From Limisphaera sp049537155 (GTDB lineage: Bacteria; Verrucomicrobiota; Verrucomicrobiia; Limisphaerales; Limisphaeraceae), in contig NZ_JBMVQZ010000001.1 in the NCBI RefSeq assembly GCF_049537155.1, positions 124,001 to 188,000 on the forward strand: 64,000 bases of DNA, written 5' to 3'. The notes under the pieces were generated by a model that searched no databases, was not told where the DNA came from, and saw only the letters and a program-made list of their open reading frames with translations. Each line of letters starts with the position of its first letter. Within the stretch, counting starts at the first letter, position 1. The translations under genes were made by a program, and so were the position numbers. This document shows, in pieces, positions 8,146 to 16,889 of the stretch.

Positions 8146-9342
8146 ATGTTGGAGAATCTGCCGGTGGCCCTGAAGGAGCTGTTGTTGCAGGTGCTGATGC
8201 GCTTTCTGCCCGCATGGGCCGAACCGTGGATTTCGGGTTTGCTGTCTGCTGCGGGGGTTGTGGCCGTGTTCGGGCTGTTGTTCGGCGTCGTGACCGTGCT
8301 GGAGCGGAAGGGACTGGGCCGCATGCAGAACCGCTACGGGCCGAACCGGGTGGGGATTCCGCTGACTTCGGTGCGGCTGGCGGGGTTTGGCCAGTTCCTG
8401 GCCGACGGCATCAAGGCGTTGACCAAGGAGGACGTGGTTCCGCGCGCGGCTGATCGCGTGGTCCATTTCCTTGCCCCGGTGGTGATGGTGATTCCGGCGC
8501 TGCTGGCCCTGGCGGTGCTGCCCTACGGACGTCATTGTGTGCCGGTGGACTTCGAGGCGGGCCTGTTGTTCTTCTTCGCCGTGGGGGCGGCCACGGAGCT
8601 TGCGGTGTTCATGGCGGGGTGGTCCAGCCGGAACAAGTACTCGCTCCTGGGGGCGATGCGGGGCATTGCCCAGATGTTGAGCTACGAGGTGCCGCTGGTG
8701 CTGGCGGTGGTGCCGGTGGTGATGGCCGCGGGATCGCTGTCGTTGGTCCGGATCGTGGAGGCCCAGGCTGCCGTGGGGAATTGGACCGGCTGGTTCATCG
8801 CCACGCCCTGGGGCCTGGCCGGCTTTCTGCTGTTTCTGGCGGCGGCGTTGGCGGAGGCAAACCGGTCTCCGTTCGACCTTCCGGAAGGTGAATCCGAAAT
8901 CGTGGCCGGCTATTTCATCGAATACTCGGGGTTCAAGTTCGCGCTGTTTTTCCTGGGCGAGTACCTCGGGTTGTTTGCCGCGCTGGGATTGGCGATCACG
9001 TTGTTTTTGGGAGGTTGGCAGGCACCGGTGGGCAGCCTGGCGTGGATGCCCTCGTGGTTCTGGTTTTTTGCCAAGCTGCTGGTCCTGATCGGCGTGGCGA
9101 TCTGGGTGCGCGGTTCCTGGCCACGACTGCGCGTGGACCAGCTCATGGGTTTGGCATGGAAGTTTTTGCTGCCCCTGACGTTGGTGAACCTGGTGAGTGC
9201 GGTGTTGTGGCGGTTCGTGCCGGGACCCGCACTGGCCTGGCTGGTGTGCGGGGGATTGACCCTGGCGGCCTACATCGGCTTCGCGCGGGGTCTGGCGACC
9301 GCGGGCGGCTGGGGACCGCGCACCTACCGGTTCGCCGAGTAG
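8146..9342 (+). CDS. nuoH: NADH-quinone oxidoreductase subunit H
   Basis: Predicted product of 398 residues, a multi-span membrane protein with about eight to nine hydrophobic segments. The conserved first cytoplasmic loop is visible: ERKGLGRMQNRYGPNRVG, then QFLADGIKALTKEDVVP. A second signature, EANRSPFDLPEGESEIVAGY, lies near residue 230-250. NuoH forms part of the quinone chamber where complex I meets its peripheral arm. A strong ribosome-binding site (GGAGGGGGGAG) precedes the ATG at 8146. It is probably co-transcribed with nuoI. At ~400 residues it is longer than the ~325 residues of E. coli NuoH; the extra length seems to lie at the termini. Confidence 0.95.
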   Translation: MLENLPVALKELLLQVLMRFLPAWAEPWISGLLSAAGVVAVFGLLFGVVTVLERKGLGRMQNRYGPNRVGIPLTSVRLAGFGQFLADGIKALTKEDVVPRAADRVVHFLAPVVMVIPALLALAVLPYGRHCVPVDFEAGLLFFFAVGAATELAVFMAGWSSRNKYSLLGAMRGIAQMLSYEVPLVLAVVPVVMAAGSLSLVRIVEAQAAVGNWTGWFIATPWGLAGFLLFLAAALAEANRSPFDLPEGESEIVAGYFIEYSGFKFALFFLGEYLGLFAALGLAITLFLGGWQAPVGSLAWMPSWFWFFAKLLVLIGVAIWVRGSWPRLRVDQLMGLAWKFLLPLTLVNLVSAVLWRFVPGPALAWLVCGGLTLAAYIGFARGLATAGGWGPRTYRFAE

Positions 9343-9344
9343 GC

Positions 9345-9360
9345 TGCGCGGGGAAGCGCA
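9345..9360. terminator. small hairpin between convergent nuoH and cvpA-like gene
   Basis: TGCGC (9345-9349) and GCGCA (9356-9360) can pair around a six-base loop just after the nuoH stop. There is no T-run, so it is a weak terminator candidate for either strand. Confidence 0.25.
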
Positions 9361-9375
9361 ATGCCGTTTCCGCGA

Positions 9376-10608
9376 TCAGACGGTATCGCGCTCGAAGGCC
9401 AGGGGCGGATTTGCGGATGGGATCTGCAGTTTGTCTCCTGAAACTTCCGCCGGCCACTGCAGCGTCTGGCCGTCCTGTTCAACCTCGATGATGTACTGAC
9501 CGTTTTCCGACTTCCAACGGCCGGTCAGCTTGCGGTGTTCGATGACCGGTCCGGTTTCACCCGGGCGAGGCGGCCGGGAGACCGGATAATTCTTGAGGGC
9601 CACAAAACCGGACGGCGCGGCGATCAACGAGGTGTTCAGGAAGATGCCCGACAGGTACTTGCGGGCTTCGCGCAACTGGAGGGCGGTCATGCGCGGATTG
9701 GCTTTCCGGTAAAGGATGAACGCGCTGCGAAAATCAAAGGCCCAGGCGCCCAGGATGGGTTCCTTCTCGTACTTCGGCGAGCGACCGGTCTCCAGGTAGG
9801 CCATCAGATCAATCAGGTCCGGCTCCACGATCCCCCAGATTTCGCGCAACAGATCGAGGTTCTGCATGATCGTGGTCACCTGGGGATGAGCCAGGACCTC
9901 CCGCAAAGGGGCGCGTGCCTGACGGAGCTGGGCCCACGAGGTGTCCCGGGCGAAGCCCTGGAACTCCTGCCTCTCCGCGATCTCGAGCAGGGCCGGGTAA
10001 CGCGCCAATCGGCCTTCGAGCATGGGATTGTGGAAGACGAGACCCACGAAATCAGCCGCCTGATAATAAATGTCCGGCAGCGGATCGAGCGCGGCCACGG
10101 CACGATGCAATCGGGTGGCCTCCAAATCCCGGGCCAGCCGATTGAACAGCCGCATGGTCCACGGGTCGCCCTCCTCGCTCCCCAGCTGCGTGGTCCAGTA
10201 GCCGAAGACGTAGATGCCGAGACAGACCAGAACGGTGTAAAGGGTGCCATTGACCAAGCCCAGGCAGGCGCCCAGCCGGGCGTTCAACCGTTCGAAAAGG
10301 GCGCGATGAAGATCGCCCGCATGGTACTTGAAGAACACGTCCACCTTGCGATGCACTTGGAAGGCGATCGCTTTGAAGAGTCCGTTGATGATCCAGAAGA
10401 CGATCACCGACGGCAGGATCCAGGCCCAGAACGGATGTTTCACGCCCACCCAGTCCAGCACTTTGCCCACCCAGGGTGACAGGGGCAGCGCCAGCCACAT
10501 ACCCAGGAGAATGCCGACCAGGGAAAAGGCCACCCGCACGGCGCCCTGCCGGTATCCCAGCGCGGTGACGCTCGCCATCAACACCACGACCAGAATCCAG
10601 ATCGTCAT
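9376..10608 (-). CDS. CvpA family membrane protein with long C-terminal extension
   Basis: Predicted product of 410 residues. The first ~150 residues contain four hydrophobic segments and resemble CvpA (colicin V production) proteins: TIWILVVVLMASVTALGYRQG at the start, then 'WAWILPSVIVFWIINGLF', ending near VLVCLGIYVFGYWTT. CvpA proteins are usually 160-200 residues. The remaining ~250 residues are soluble, with helical sequence to ~300 and a short beta-rich tail (KLTGRWKSENGQYIIEVEQD) resembling a small barrel. The role of CvpA is poorly defined (envelope homeostasis, biofilm, bile tolerance in enteric bacteria). The gene is monocistronic and convergent with nuoH. The -10-like CATAAT nine bases before the ATG gives a near-leaderless arrangement. 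Confidence 0.75.
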   Translation of the reverse strand: MTIWILVVVLMASVTALGYRQGAVRVAFSLVGILLGMWLALPLSPWVGKVLDWVGVKHPFWAWILPSVIVFWIINGLFKAIAFQVHRKVDVFFKYHAGDLHRALFERLNARLGACLGLVNGTLYTVLVCLGIYVFGYWTTQLGSEEGDPWTMRLFNRLARDLEATRLHRAVAALDPLPDIYYQAADFVGLVFHNPMLEGRLARYPALLEIAERQEFQGFARDTSWAQLRQARAPLREVLAHPQVTTIMQNLDLLREIWGIVEPDLIDLMAYLETGRSPKYEKEPILGAWAFDFRSAFILYRKANPRMTALQLREARKYLSGIFLNTSLIAAPSGFVALKNYPVSRPPRPGETGPVIEHRKLTGRWKSENGQYIIEVEQDGQTLQWPAEVSGDKLQIPSANPPLAFERDTV

Positions 10609-10617
10609 GCGGGCAAC

Positions 10618-10623
10618 ATTATG
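10618..10623 (-). promoter_or_regulatory. -10 element of the cvpA-like gene
   Basis: CATAAT on the minus strand, nine bases before the ATG at 10608. No good -35 was found. The position fits the near-leaderless pattern seen elsewhere in the window. Confidence 0.35.
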
Positions 10624-10782
10624 GAAACCGGCGTGTCGGGTGCACGCGCAAAATCCTGATCAATCCTGCAACACGGGGCGGGGCCCGTCGCGGGGGAAGC
10701 GCCGGCGGGCTTGGTCCCCTCCGAGAGGATGAGAAGCCGGAGCCGGCTGATTCCCGTGTAGCTCCGGGCACCGGGTGGTTCC

Positions 10783-11481
10783 TCAGGAGGTCAACCGCCC
10801 GGCCGGCAGGAACCGGCGCACGAGCCGGGCCGTCCGATCGGAACGCCGGGTCGGCTCCGGAAGCCGGTGCCCCCGGCAGCAGGCCAGGACCACGCGAATG
10901 GCGTCCTCCAAGGTGCACCGATGACCGACACTCACGTACACCGGTTTGGACCTCGGACGGGTTCGGACCACTGCACCGACGACTTCTCCTTGGTCGAGGA
11001 GAGGCACCCAGTCACCGGGCGCCGGACCGGGTTCGGTTGCCTCTCCGACGAGCCGGGTTTTGGCACAGCCGACCGAGGGGAGGTCGCACAGCACGCCCAG
11101 GTGACAGGCCAGGCCGAACCTCCGGGGATGGGCCCGTCCCTGACCGTCACACAGGAGCAGATCGGGCTTTTTCCGCAGTTTGCGCAGCGCGGCCAGCAAA
11201 ACCGGGGCCTCCCGGAAGGACAGCAGTCCGGGCACGTAAGGGAACCGCAGCCGAAGCCAGGCGGATCTTCCCTCGGCCACGCACTGTTCTTGAAGGTCCC
11301 AGAGCGTGGCCACGCCGATCATCCACCGGCCGTTTGGGCTGACCGTGGCGTCCAATCCGGCGACCCACCGGACGTCCCGCGGCAACGGAGTGAGTCTGAC
11401 CTGCGCAGCCAACTGGAGCTGGAGCTCCCGCGCCACGCGCGGGGAGGTGGTCCACTTCAGACTGGGTCGGCAACTGGTCAT
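10783..11481 (-). CDS. nfi: endonuclease V (deoxyinosine 3' endonuclease)
   Basis: Predicted product of 232 residues, the usual size. Endonuclease V cuts the second phosphodiester bond 3' to deoxyinosine, starting repair of deaminated adenine. The residues known from the Thermotoga enzyme line up: Asp44 (AGLDAT), Tyr82 of the PYVPG wedge, Glu91 (SFREAP), Asp112 (LLCDGQG), His118, Lys141 (GCAKTRL), and a late His187 (SVGHR). The open frame runs further upstream, but sequence before the ATG at 11481 is low-complexity and outside the family. There is no obvious operon partner. Confidence 0.93.
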   Translation of the reverse strand: MTSCRPSLKWTTSPRVARELQLQLAAQVRLTPLPRDVRWVAGLDATVSPNGRWMIGVATLWDLQEQCVAEGRSAWLRLRFPYVPGLLSFREAPVLLAALRKLRKKPDLLLCDGQGRAHPRRFGLACHLGVLCDLPSVGCAKTRLVGEATEPGPAPGDWVPLLDQGEVVGAVVRTRPRSKPVYVSVGHRCTLEDAIRVVLACCRGHRLPEPTRRSDRTARLVRRFLPAGRLTS

Positions 11482-11815
11482 GGGATGGTGGTCCAGGGGA
11501 GGCCGCTCACATGACGGCGGGGCGACTCCCGCGGTCTCGTTGCCCGGGTGCCACGCGCGCCGGAACGGCCCGGCTCCGGACAGGTGGTAGCGGCGGTGGA
11601 CGGAAGAGTGAACCCTTGCTGATGCCGCGGTTCCATGCCTCCACACATATCGAAACCGCTGCGTCCGTTCGTCAAGTCCGGAGGAACCGGAACCGCCCGG
11701 GACCGAACGTGCGGTTCCTGAAGGGTGCGCAGGGAGACCGGGAGAGAAAAAAGACCATGTGAGTTGTCACGGCTGGACGTCAGGGACCGGGCGCCTGCGA
11801 GAAGGGTGTCTCCTC

Positions 11816-11844
11816 TTGTGCGCCTTCCGGGATTCCCCTAGAGT
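11816..11844 (+). promoter_or_regulatory. promoter of glgC
   Basis: TTGTGC (11816-11821) and TAGAGT (11839-11844) are 17 bp apart. The implied leader is about 25 nt and begins near a perfect five-base-pair hairpin (CGCGG AAA CCGCG, 11848-11860). A GAGGG ribosome-binding site precedes the ATG at 11876. The rest of 11482-11815 shows nothing recognisable. Confidence 0.5.
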
Positions 11845-11875
11845 GAGCGCGGAAACCGCGTTCGAGGGCATTCTT

Positions 11876-13186
11876 ATGGCACCCTACACTTCCAAGCAGT
11901 CCTACCACGGGAGCAACGTTCTGGCGGTCGTCATGGGCGGAGGACAGGGCACGCGCCTGTTTCCGCTGACCAAGTATCGGGCGAAACCGGCGGTGCCGCT
12001 GGCGGGAAAGTACCGGATCGTGGACATCCCGATCTCCAACTGCATCAATTCAGGGATTCGCAGGATCTATGTGTTGACCCAGTTCAATTCCACTTCGTTG
12101 CACCGGCATCTGTCGCAGACGTACAAGTTCGACCAGTTTTCGGCGGGGTTCGTGGAGGTGTTGGCGGCCCAGCAGACCCTGACCGACAGTTCATGGTACC
12201 AAGGGACGGCCGACGCGGTGCGGAAGAACCTCGTGCATTTCATGAACCACGAATGGGATTACCTCCTGATCCTCAGCGGCGATCAGCTTTATCGGATGGA
12301 CTTCCGTGAACTGATCGCCCATCACGTGGAGCGGCAGGCGGACATCACGCTGGGTGTGGTGGCGGTGCCCAAGGAGGAGTCCGTGCATTTCGGGGTGTTG
12401 CAGGTCACCGAGGACTGGCGGATTCACCGTTTCGTCGAAAAGCCCAAGGACCCCGCCGTGCAGGATTCGTTGAAGCTGGATCCTGCGTGGCAGGCCCGGC
12501 TGGGGCTGACCGTGCCGAGCGAGGTGGTGCTGGCCTCGATGGGCATCTACGTGTTCAACCGCGACATGATCCGCAAGGCCCTGGACAACACGCTGGTGGA
12601 TTTTGGCAAGGAAGTGATTCCGGCGATGATCGGGCAGTGTCGTGTGTTTGCCTTTCTGCACAAGGGCTACTGGGAGGACATCGGAACCATCCGGGCCTTT
12701 TTCGAGGCGAACCTGGATCTGACCACCGACCTGCCCAAGTTCAACTTCTTTGACATGACGGCACCGATCTTCAGCCGGCCCCGATTTTTGCCGGCCTCGA
12801 AGCTCAACAGTGCCCACGTGGACCACGCGGTGGTGGCGGACGGTTGCATCATTGATCATTCGCGCATTTCGCACAGCGTGGTGGGGATGCGGAGCGTCAT
12901 TTCGGAGGGTTGCGAATTGCGCCGGGTGGTTCTGTTGGGCTGCGACTACTACGAGTCGGATGAATCCGTCCGGGCGCACGAACAGGCGGGCATCCCACGG
13001 ATTGGCATCGGCCGGAACACCCGGATCGAGAACGCGATCATCGACAAGAACGCCCGGATTGGCGACAACGTGGTCATCTCGCCGTCGGGCAAGCCGCCCA
13101 ACCTCGATCACGAGCTGTACTACATTCGGGACGGGATCGTGGTGATTCCCAAGGACGCGGTGATCCCGCACGGGACGGTGATCTGA
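11876..13186 (+). CDS. glgC: glucose-1-phosphate adenylyltransferase (ADP-glucose pyrophosphorylase)
   Basis: Predicted product of 436 residues, close to the usual length. It makes ADP-glucose from ATP and glucose-1-phosphate, the committed step of bacterial glycogen synthesis. The nucleotidyltransferase signature VMGGGQGTRLFPLTKYRAKP is at ~19-38, followed by the sugar-binding core. The C-terminal ~130 residues form a left-handed beta-helix (ISHSVVGMRSVISEGCELRR and later repeats). The start is the ATG at 11876, which gives MAPYTSKQSYHGSNVLAVV; the longer open frame upstream overlaps the promoter. No other glycogen gene is adjacent, and the convergent threonine aldolase ends 4 bp after the stop. 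Confidence 0.96.
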   Translation: MAPYTSKQSYHGSNVLAVVMGGGQGTRLFPLTKYRAKPAVPLAGKYRIVDIPISNCINSGIRRIYVLTQFNSTSLHRHLSQTYKFDQFSAGFVEVLAAQQTLTDSSWYQGTADAVRKNLVHFMNHEWDYLLILSGDQLYRMDFRELIAHHVERQADITLGVVAVPKEESVHFGVLQVTEDWRIHRFVEKPKDPAVQDSLKLDPAWQARLGLTVPSEVVLASMGIYVFNRDMIRKALDNTLVDFGKEVIPAMIGQCRVFAFLHKGYWEDIGTIRAFFEANLDLTTDLPKFNFFDMTAPIFSRPRFLPASKLNSAHVDHAVVADGCIIDHSRISHSVVGMRSVISEGCELRRVVLLGCDYYESDESVRAHEQAGIPRIGIGRNTRIENAIIDKNARIGDNVVISPSGKPPNLDHELYYIRDGIVVIPKDAVIPHGTVI

Positions 13187-13190
13187 GGGA

Positions 13191-14351
13191 TCATTTCAGC
13201 GGGCCGGTGGGGCTGGAAGGCGACCGGTGGACCGGATGCGGGCCGCGGGCCGTCGAAGCGGGGGCCGACGGGGGCGGCGGCGCAGTCTGCCGAAGGACCT
13301 CGCCCAGATCCGCCAGAAAGGCGTCCACATCTTCCGGGGTGGTGTCCCAGCTGCACATCAGGCGGGATTCGCCCGGCGAGATCACGCCCGTGTAGAAATG
13401 CCAGCCGCGTTCGTGCATCGCCTCGGGCACGCCCGCCGGCAGACGCACGAAAACGGCGTTGGACTCGACCGGATAACAGATCTCCACGCCGGGCAGGCCC
13501 TGGAGACCCCGGGCCAGCCGCCGGGCCATGGCGTTGCTGTGGCGTGCGTTGCGGAGCCAGACGTCATTGTCCAGCAGGCCGAGCCATGGGGCGGAAAGAA
13601 ACCGCATCTTGGAGGCCAGTTGTCCACCCTGTTTGCAGCGGTAATCGAACTCACGCGCCAGTTCCCGGTCGAAAAACACCACGGCCTCGCCGACGGCCAG
13701 GCCGTTTTTCGTCCCGCCGAAGCAGAGGACGTCCACACCCACCCGCCAGGTGAGGTCGGCCGGGGCCACGCCGAGATGCGCCACTGCATTGGCAAAACGC
13801 GCGCCGTCCATGTGCACCCGCAGTCCGTGGCGGCGGGCGGTCTGGCACAGCACGCCCAGCTCTTCGACGGTGTAGGCCGTGCCCAGTTCGGTCACCTGGG
13901 TGAGGCTCAGCGCGCGTGGTTTGGGATAGTGGATGTCGCTGCGCCGGGTGACGGCGTCCACGACGGCCTCGGGACGGACCTTGCCGTGCGCGCCCGGCAG
14001 AAGAAGGATCTTGCTTCCGTTGGCAAAGAATTCAGGGGCGCCGCACTCGGAGGTCTCCACGTGGGCCAGCTCGTGGCAGAGGATGCTGTGATAGGGTTGG
14101 CAGAGCGTGGCCAGGGCGAGCGAATTGGCCGAAGTGCCGTTGAAGACGAAGAACACCTCACAATCGGTTTCGAACAGCTCGCGCAACCGGTCGGAGACTT
14201 TCTGCGTCCAACGATCCTCGCCGTAGCTGGGTTCGTGTCCCTGATTGGCTTCCACCATGGCGGCCCATGCCTCGGGGCAGACGCCGGCGTAATTGTCGCT
14301 GGCAAACTGGCGAGGCCGCACGGTCGGGACCGAACGTGGTTCATCCTTCAT
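13191..14351 (-). CDS. ltaE: low-specificity L-threonine aldolase (PLP enzyme)
   Basis: Predicted product of 386 residues. It belongs to fold-type I PLP enzymes that cleave L-threonine or L-allo-threonine to glycine and acetaldehyde. The cofactor Lys215 lies in FGGTKNGLAVGEA, and Asp182 is in HMDGARFANA. The N-terminal signature FASDNYAGVCPEAWAAM is family-typical. About 30 residues at the C-terminus are Pro/Ser/Arg-rich, outside the conserved fold, and probably disordered. The ATG at 14351 sits just before the conserved N-terminus, has no Shine-Dalgarno sequence, and follows a TTAAAT element by eight bases. Some family members are annotated as beta-eliminating lyases, so exact substrate preference is open. 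Confidence 0.92.
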   Translation of the reverse strand: MKDEPRSVPTVRPRQFASDNYAGVCPEAWAAMVEANQGHEPSYGEDRWTQKVSDRLRELFETDCEVFFVFNGTSANSLALATLCQPYHSILCHELAHVETSECGAPEFFANGSKILLLPGAHGKVRPEAVVDAVTRRSDIHYPKPRALSLTQVTELGTAYTVEELGVLCQTARRHGLRVHMDGARFANAVAHLGVAPADLTWRVGVDVLCFGGTKNGLAVGEAVVFFDRELAREFDYRCKQGGQLASKMRFLSAPWLGLLDNDVWLRNARHSNAMARRLARGLQGLPGVEICYPVESNAVFVRLPAGVPEAMHERGWHFYTGVISPGESRLMCSWDTTPEDVDAFLADLGEVLRQTAPPPPSAPASTARGPHPVHRSPSSPTGPLK

Positions 14352-14359
14352 GGCCGGGC

Positions 14360-14388
14360 ATTTAAGCGGGCTGATGGACGAAGGAAAA
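14360..14388 (-). promoter_or_regulatory. promoter candidate of ltaE
   Basis: On the minus strand, TTTTCC (14383-14388), 17 bp, then TTAAAT (14360-14365), ending eight bases before the ATG at 14351. The -35 is weak. Confidence 0.35.
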
Positions 14389-14878
14389 GAACTTCCTCCG
14401 GCAGCCGAGCCAGAAAGCCGGGCGGAAGCAGCCGCCGGAAGCGGGAGGCAGGAAGACTTGCCGACCGGCCGTTGGAGGTTTCGCCTTGGTGCTCCCGTCA
14501 CATCTGTAATCCGACCCGCGGGAGGGCTCCGGGTCAGCGGTTGGCGTGTCTGGACAGGTCGGACGGCAAACGACCGGCCGAGCTGGGGCGGTGCTACGGC
14601 TGGGCGGCCGGGCACGGGCGGGCCGCGGAGGGCGCAGGAGCACGCGGGTTGGGTCGGCCCTCTCGGGAGGGGTTCGCCCGAGGCACAGGCGACAGGGTAG
14701 GGGCCTTTCCCGTGCCGGGAAGAGGACCGAGGGCTCGGTCGGGACCCGGCGACCCCGCCGTGCACGGCGGGTGCTGCAGGGGACGATACCGGGCCGGTCT
14801 TGGGACGAAGGCGCCCGGCCGAAATCCGGCCAGAAATGGAGCGCCGGGCACACGCGTGCGCGGCGCGTCCGGCGGTTT
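14389..14878. other. intergenic region without recognisable gene
   Basis: About 490 bp between the DUF465 gene and the ltaE promoter, both on the minus strand. Both strands hold open frames rich in Arg, Gly and Pro, typical of GC-rich non-coding DNA. No RNA gene or terminator was recognised. Confidence 0.45.
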
Positions 14879-15175
14879 TCAGGCCGCCGGTGTGCCGGAT
14901 TCCGAAGGAGCGGAACCGTGGGCAGCGGGCCAGACGTGCCGTGCGCGGCGCAGCATGTGATAGATGTGATCCTTCAATTTGGCCCGCCGCATCTTGAGCT
15001 CTTCGAGCTCCTGATCAGTGGCGAAGTCGATTTCCTCCTCGATCCGGTACACCGCGTCATCCAGCCGATGATACTCGTCGTACATCTTCCGGAAGTGCTC
15101 GTCACTTCCCTTGAGGTAGCGGATGGTGTCGCGGTATTCGGGGAACTCCTTGAGGATCGGATGGTGCAGGTCCAT
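14879..15175 (-). CDS. DUF465/YdcH family small coiled-coil protein
   Basis: Predicted product of 98 residues. The first ~75 residues match the YdcH/DUF465 pattern: HHPILKEFPEYRDTIRYLK, then HFRKMYDEYHRLDDAVYRIE, then ELEELKMRRAKLKDHIYHML. This is a short helical hairpin with heptad character, found widely as a small dimer of unknown role. The last ~20 residues are a flexible Ala/Pro/Ser tail not seen in most homologues. The ATG at 15175 has a GGAG about ten bases upstream and a promoter-like pair further upstream. The gene is divergent from hisF. Confidence 0.88.
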   Translation of the reverse strand: MDLHHPILKEFPEYRDTIRYLKGSDEHFRKMYDEYHRLDDAVYRIEEEIDFATDQELEELKMRRAKLKDHIYHMLRRARHVWPAAHGSAPSESGTPAA

Positions 15176-15213
15176 GGTACATCATCTCCATTTCGGACCA
15201 AGCGGTCGTTGCT

Positions 15214-15241
15214 ATCCTACGACCTTTTAAAGGGAAGACAA
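15214..15241 (-). promoter_or_regulatory. promoter candidate of the DUF465 gene
   Basis: TTGTCT (15236-15241), 16 bp, TAGGAT (15214-15219) on the minus strand. The spacer contains the inverted repeat CCTTTTAAAGG. The leader to the ATG is about 33 nt. Confidence 0.4.
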
Positions 15242-15385
15242 GTCCCCGTGCGCAAAGTTCAAAATTTTTCATCCATCGCGCCGCCCTGGGCCTGGCGGGT
15301 TCGGGTCCCGTGAGCCGGCGGGGGGCTTGGGGGCGGGCTGGGAAACCGGATTGCCCCATCGCCGGGCAGCGGATTGAATGGAGGC

Positions 15386-16198
15386 ATGTTGGCGAAACGA
15401 GTCATTCCCTGCCTGGACGTTCACCAGGGTCAGGTGACCCGCGGTGTGCGGTTCGGGCGGGCCGAGGCCGGCGAGCTGCGGAACGTGGGCGATCCGGTGG
15501 AACTGGCCCTGCGCTACAATGAACAGGGAGCCGACGAGCTGGTGTTTTTCGACATCACGGCCAGTGCCGAGGGACGCGCGGCGATGGTTCAGGTGATCGA
15601 ACGGACGGCGGAGCAGTGTTTCATGCCGCTGACGGTGGGTGGCGGGATCCGGACGGTGGAGGACATGCAGGTGATGCTGCGTGCCGGAGCCGACAAGGTC
15701 AGCATCAACACCGCGGCGCTGGCGAACCCCCGCTTGATACGCGCGGGTGCGGAGAAATTCGGCAGCCAGTGCATCGTGGTCTCGATCGACTGCAAGCGGG
15801 TGGGGCCGGACCGGTGGCAGGTGTTTTCCCACGGCGGCCGGCGGCCGACCGATTGGGAAGCCGTTGCATGGGCCAGGGAGGCCGTGCGCCTGGGCGCCGG
15901 AGAAATCGTCCTCAACAGCATTGATGCCGACGGGACCCGGGCCGGTTACGACCTGCAGATCACGCGCCGGGTGAGCGAAGCGGTGGGGGTGCCCGTGGTG
16001 GCCAGTGGTGGGGCCGGTTCGCTGGAGCACATGGCCGAGGTGCTGTTGGAGGGGAAGGCTGACGCGGTCCTGGCGGCCAGCGTGTTTCACTACGGCGATT
16101 ACACCGTGGGCCAGGTCAAACACTATCTGGCCGGGCGCGGCATCCCGGTGCGTTTGGAGCCGGAGATAACCGTTTTCGACGGGTCGGGCTTGCGTTGA
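15386..16198 (+). CDS. hisF: imidazole glycerol phosphate synthase cyclase subunit HisF
   Basis: Predicted product of 270 residues. HisF is the (beta/alpha)8-barrel subunit that uses ammonia from HisH to close the imidazole ring of IGP and release AICAR. Visible signatures are MLAKRVIPCLDVHQGQV with catalytic Asp11, TVGGGIRTVEDM in the phosphate-binding region, VVSIDCKRVG with the second catalytic Asp, and VVASGGAGSLEHM. An in-frame ATG at 15374 is an alternative start: the GGAGG sits only one base before 15386, too close for normal use. HisF homologues begin at the chosen Met. hisH and the other his genes are not adjacent. Confidence 0.95.
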   Translation: MLAKRVIPCLDVHQGQVTRGVRFGRAEAGELRNVGDPVELALRYNEQGADELVFFDITASAEGRAAMVQVIERTAEQCFMPLTVGGGIRTVEDMQVMLRAGADKVSINTAALANPRLIRAGAEKFGSQCIVVSIDCKRVGPDRWQVFSHGGRRPTDWEAVAWAREAVRLGAGEIVLNSIDADGTRAGYDLQITRRVSEAVGVPVVASGGAGSLEHMAEVLLEGKADAVLAASVFHYGDYTVGQVKHYLAGRGIPVRLEPEITVFDGSGLR

Positions 16199-16211
16199 AG
16201 AATGGGGCGCC

Positions 16212-16252
16212 CGGGTCTCACGCACCCGCGTGCGAAGAGGCGGTGAGACCGG
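16212..16252. terminator. long hairpin between convergent hisF and acyltransferase gene
   Basis: GGTCTCAC (16214-16221) pairs with GTGAGACC (16243-16250), with flanking CC/GG pairs. Nested inside is CGCAC CCGC GTGCG (16221-16234). It sits between two convergent stop codons and may serve both strands. There is no T-run, so it could instead be a transcript-stabilising structure. Confidence 0.45.
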
Positions 16253-16253
16253 C

Positions 16254-16880
16254 TCAGGCCCGGCGAGGTGCGCTGGCGGGTCGGACGATGGCGGGATTCC
16301 CCACGGCCAGGGCACCCGGCGGAACATCGCAGGTGACAACCGCGCCCGCACCGATGACCGCGCCGTCGCCGATGGTCACGCCCTTCAAGACGATGGCCCG
16401 GGCGCCCACGAACACGCCCCGGCCGATCCGAACCGGTCGGGCGTGCTCGGCGGTGGCCACCGCCCAGGTGCCGTCGTCCGCCCGGACGTGAAAATCCGTG
16501 TCCATGATCATGACCTCCGCGCCGATGAGGGTGGCTTCGCCCACGATGACCGATCGGGCGGCACAGATCACGGCGGCGCTGAGGCCGCTGCCGGCCTCCA
16601 GCCGGATTTCCGCTCCCGGGTGGAGCGTGCGCAACGTGGCCGGCCGACTGCACCCGAGCGGATTGCTACGCAAGCTGCTGTTCAGGCGGACGCCGGGTCC
16701 GAGCACGATGCGCGAACCCGGTGCGCGGGCGAGGCAGGGGCGCCCCCGAAACCGCACGTCCGGGGCCAGCTCGATGCCCCGGAGGCGGGCCTCCCATTTC
16801 CAGAGTTGGTCGGGGAGCCACCACCAGACCGCCTGAAGTCTCTGTACGCAACGGCGCAATCGGCCGGTGTGGTCGCTCAT
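16254..16880 (-). CDS. hexapeptide-repeat (left-handed beta-helix) acyltransferase
   Basis: Predicted product of 208 residues. After a basic, Trp-rich N-terminus (~1-35) the sequence is a run of hexapeptide repeats: VRFRGRPCLA, later AVICAARSVIVGEATLIGAEVMI, and at the end GVFVGARAIVLKGVTIGDGAVIGAGAVVT. The MIMDTDFH segment with its His matches the active-site region of maltose/galactoside O-acetyltransferase-like enzymes. These acetylate or acylate sugars, often in cell-surface polysaccharide synthesis. The start at 16880 excludes 19 upstream codons that lie in a promoter-like region. The acceptor is unknown and no glycosyltransferase is nearby. Confidence 0.85.
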   Translation of the reverse strand: MSDHTGRLRRCVQRLQAVWWWLPDQLWKWEARLRGIELAPDVRFRGRPCLARAPGSRIVLGPGVRLNSSLRSNPLGCSRPATLRTLHPGAEIRLEAGSGLSAAVICAARSVIVGEATLIGAEVMIMDTDFHVRADDGTWAVATAEHARPVRIGRGVFVGARAIVLKGVTIGDGAVIGAGAVVTCDVPPGALAVGNPAIVRPASAPRRA

Positions 16881-16889
16881 AGCGGGGCC

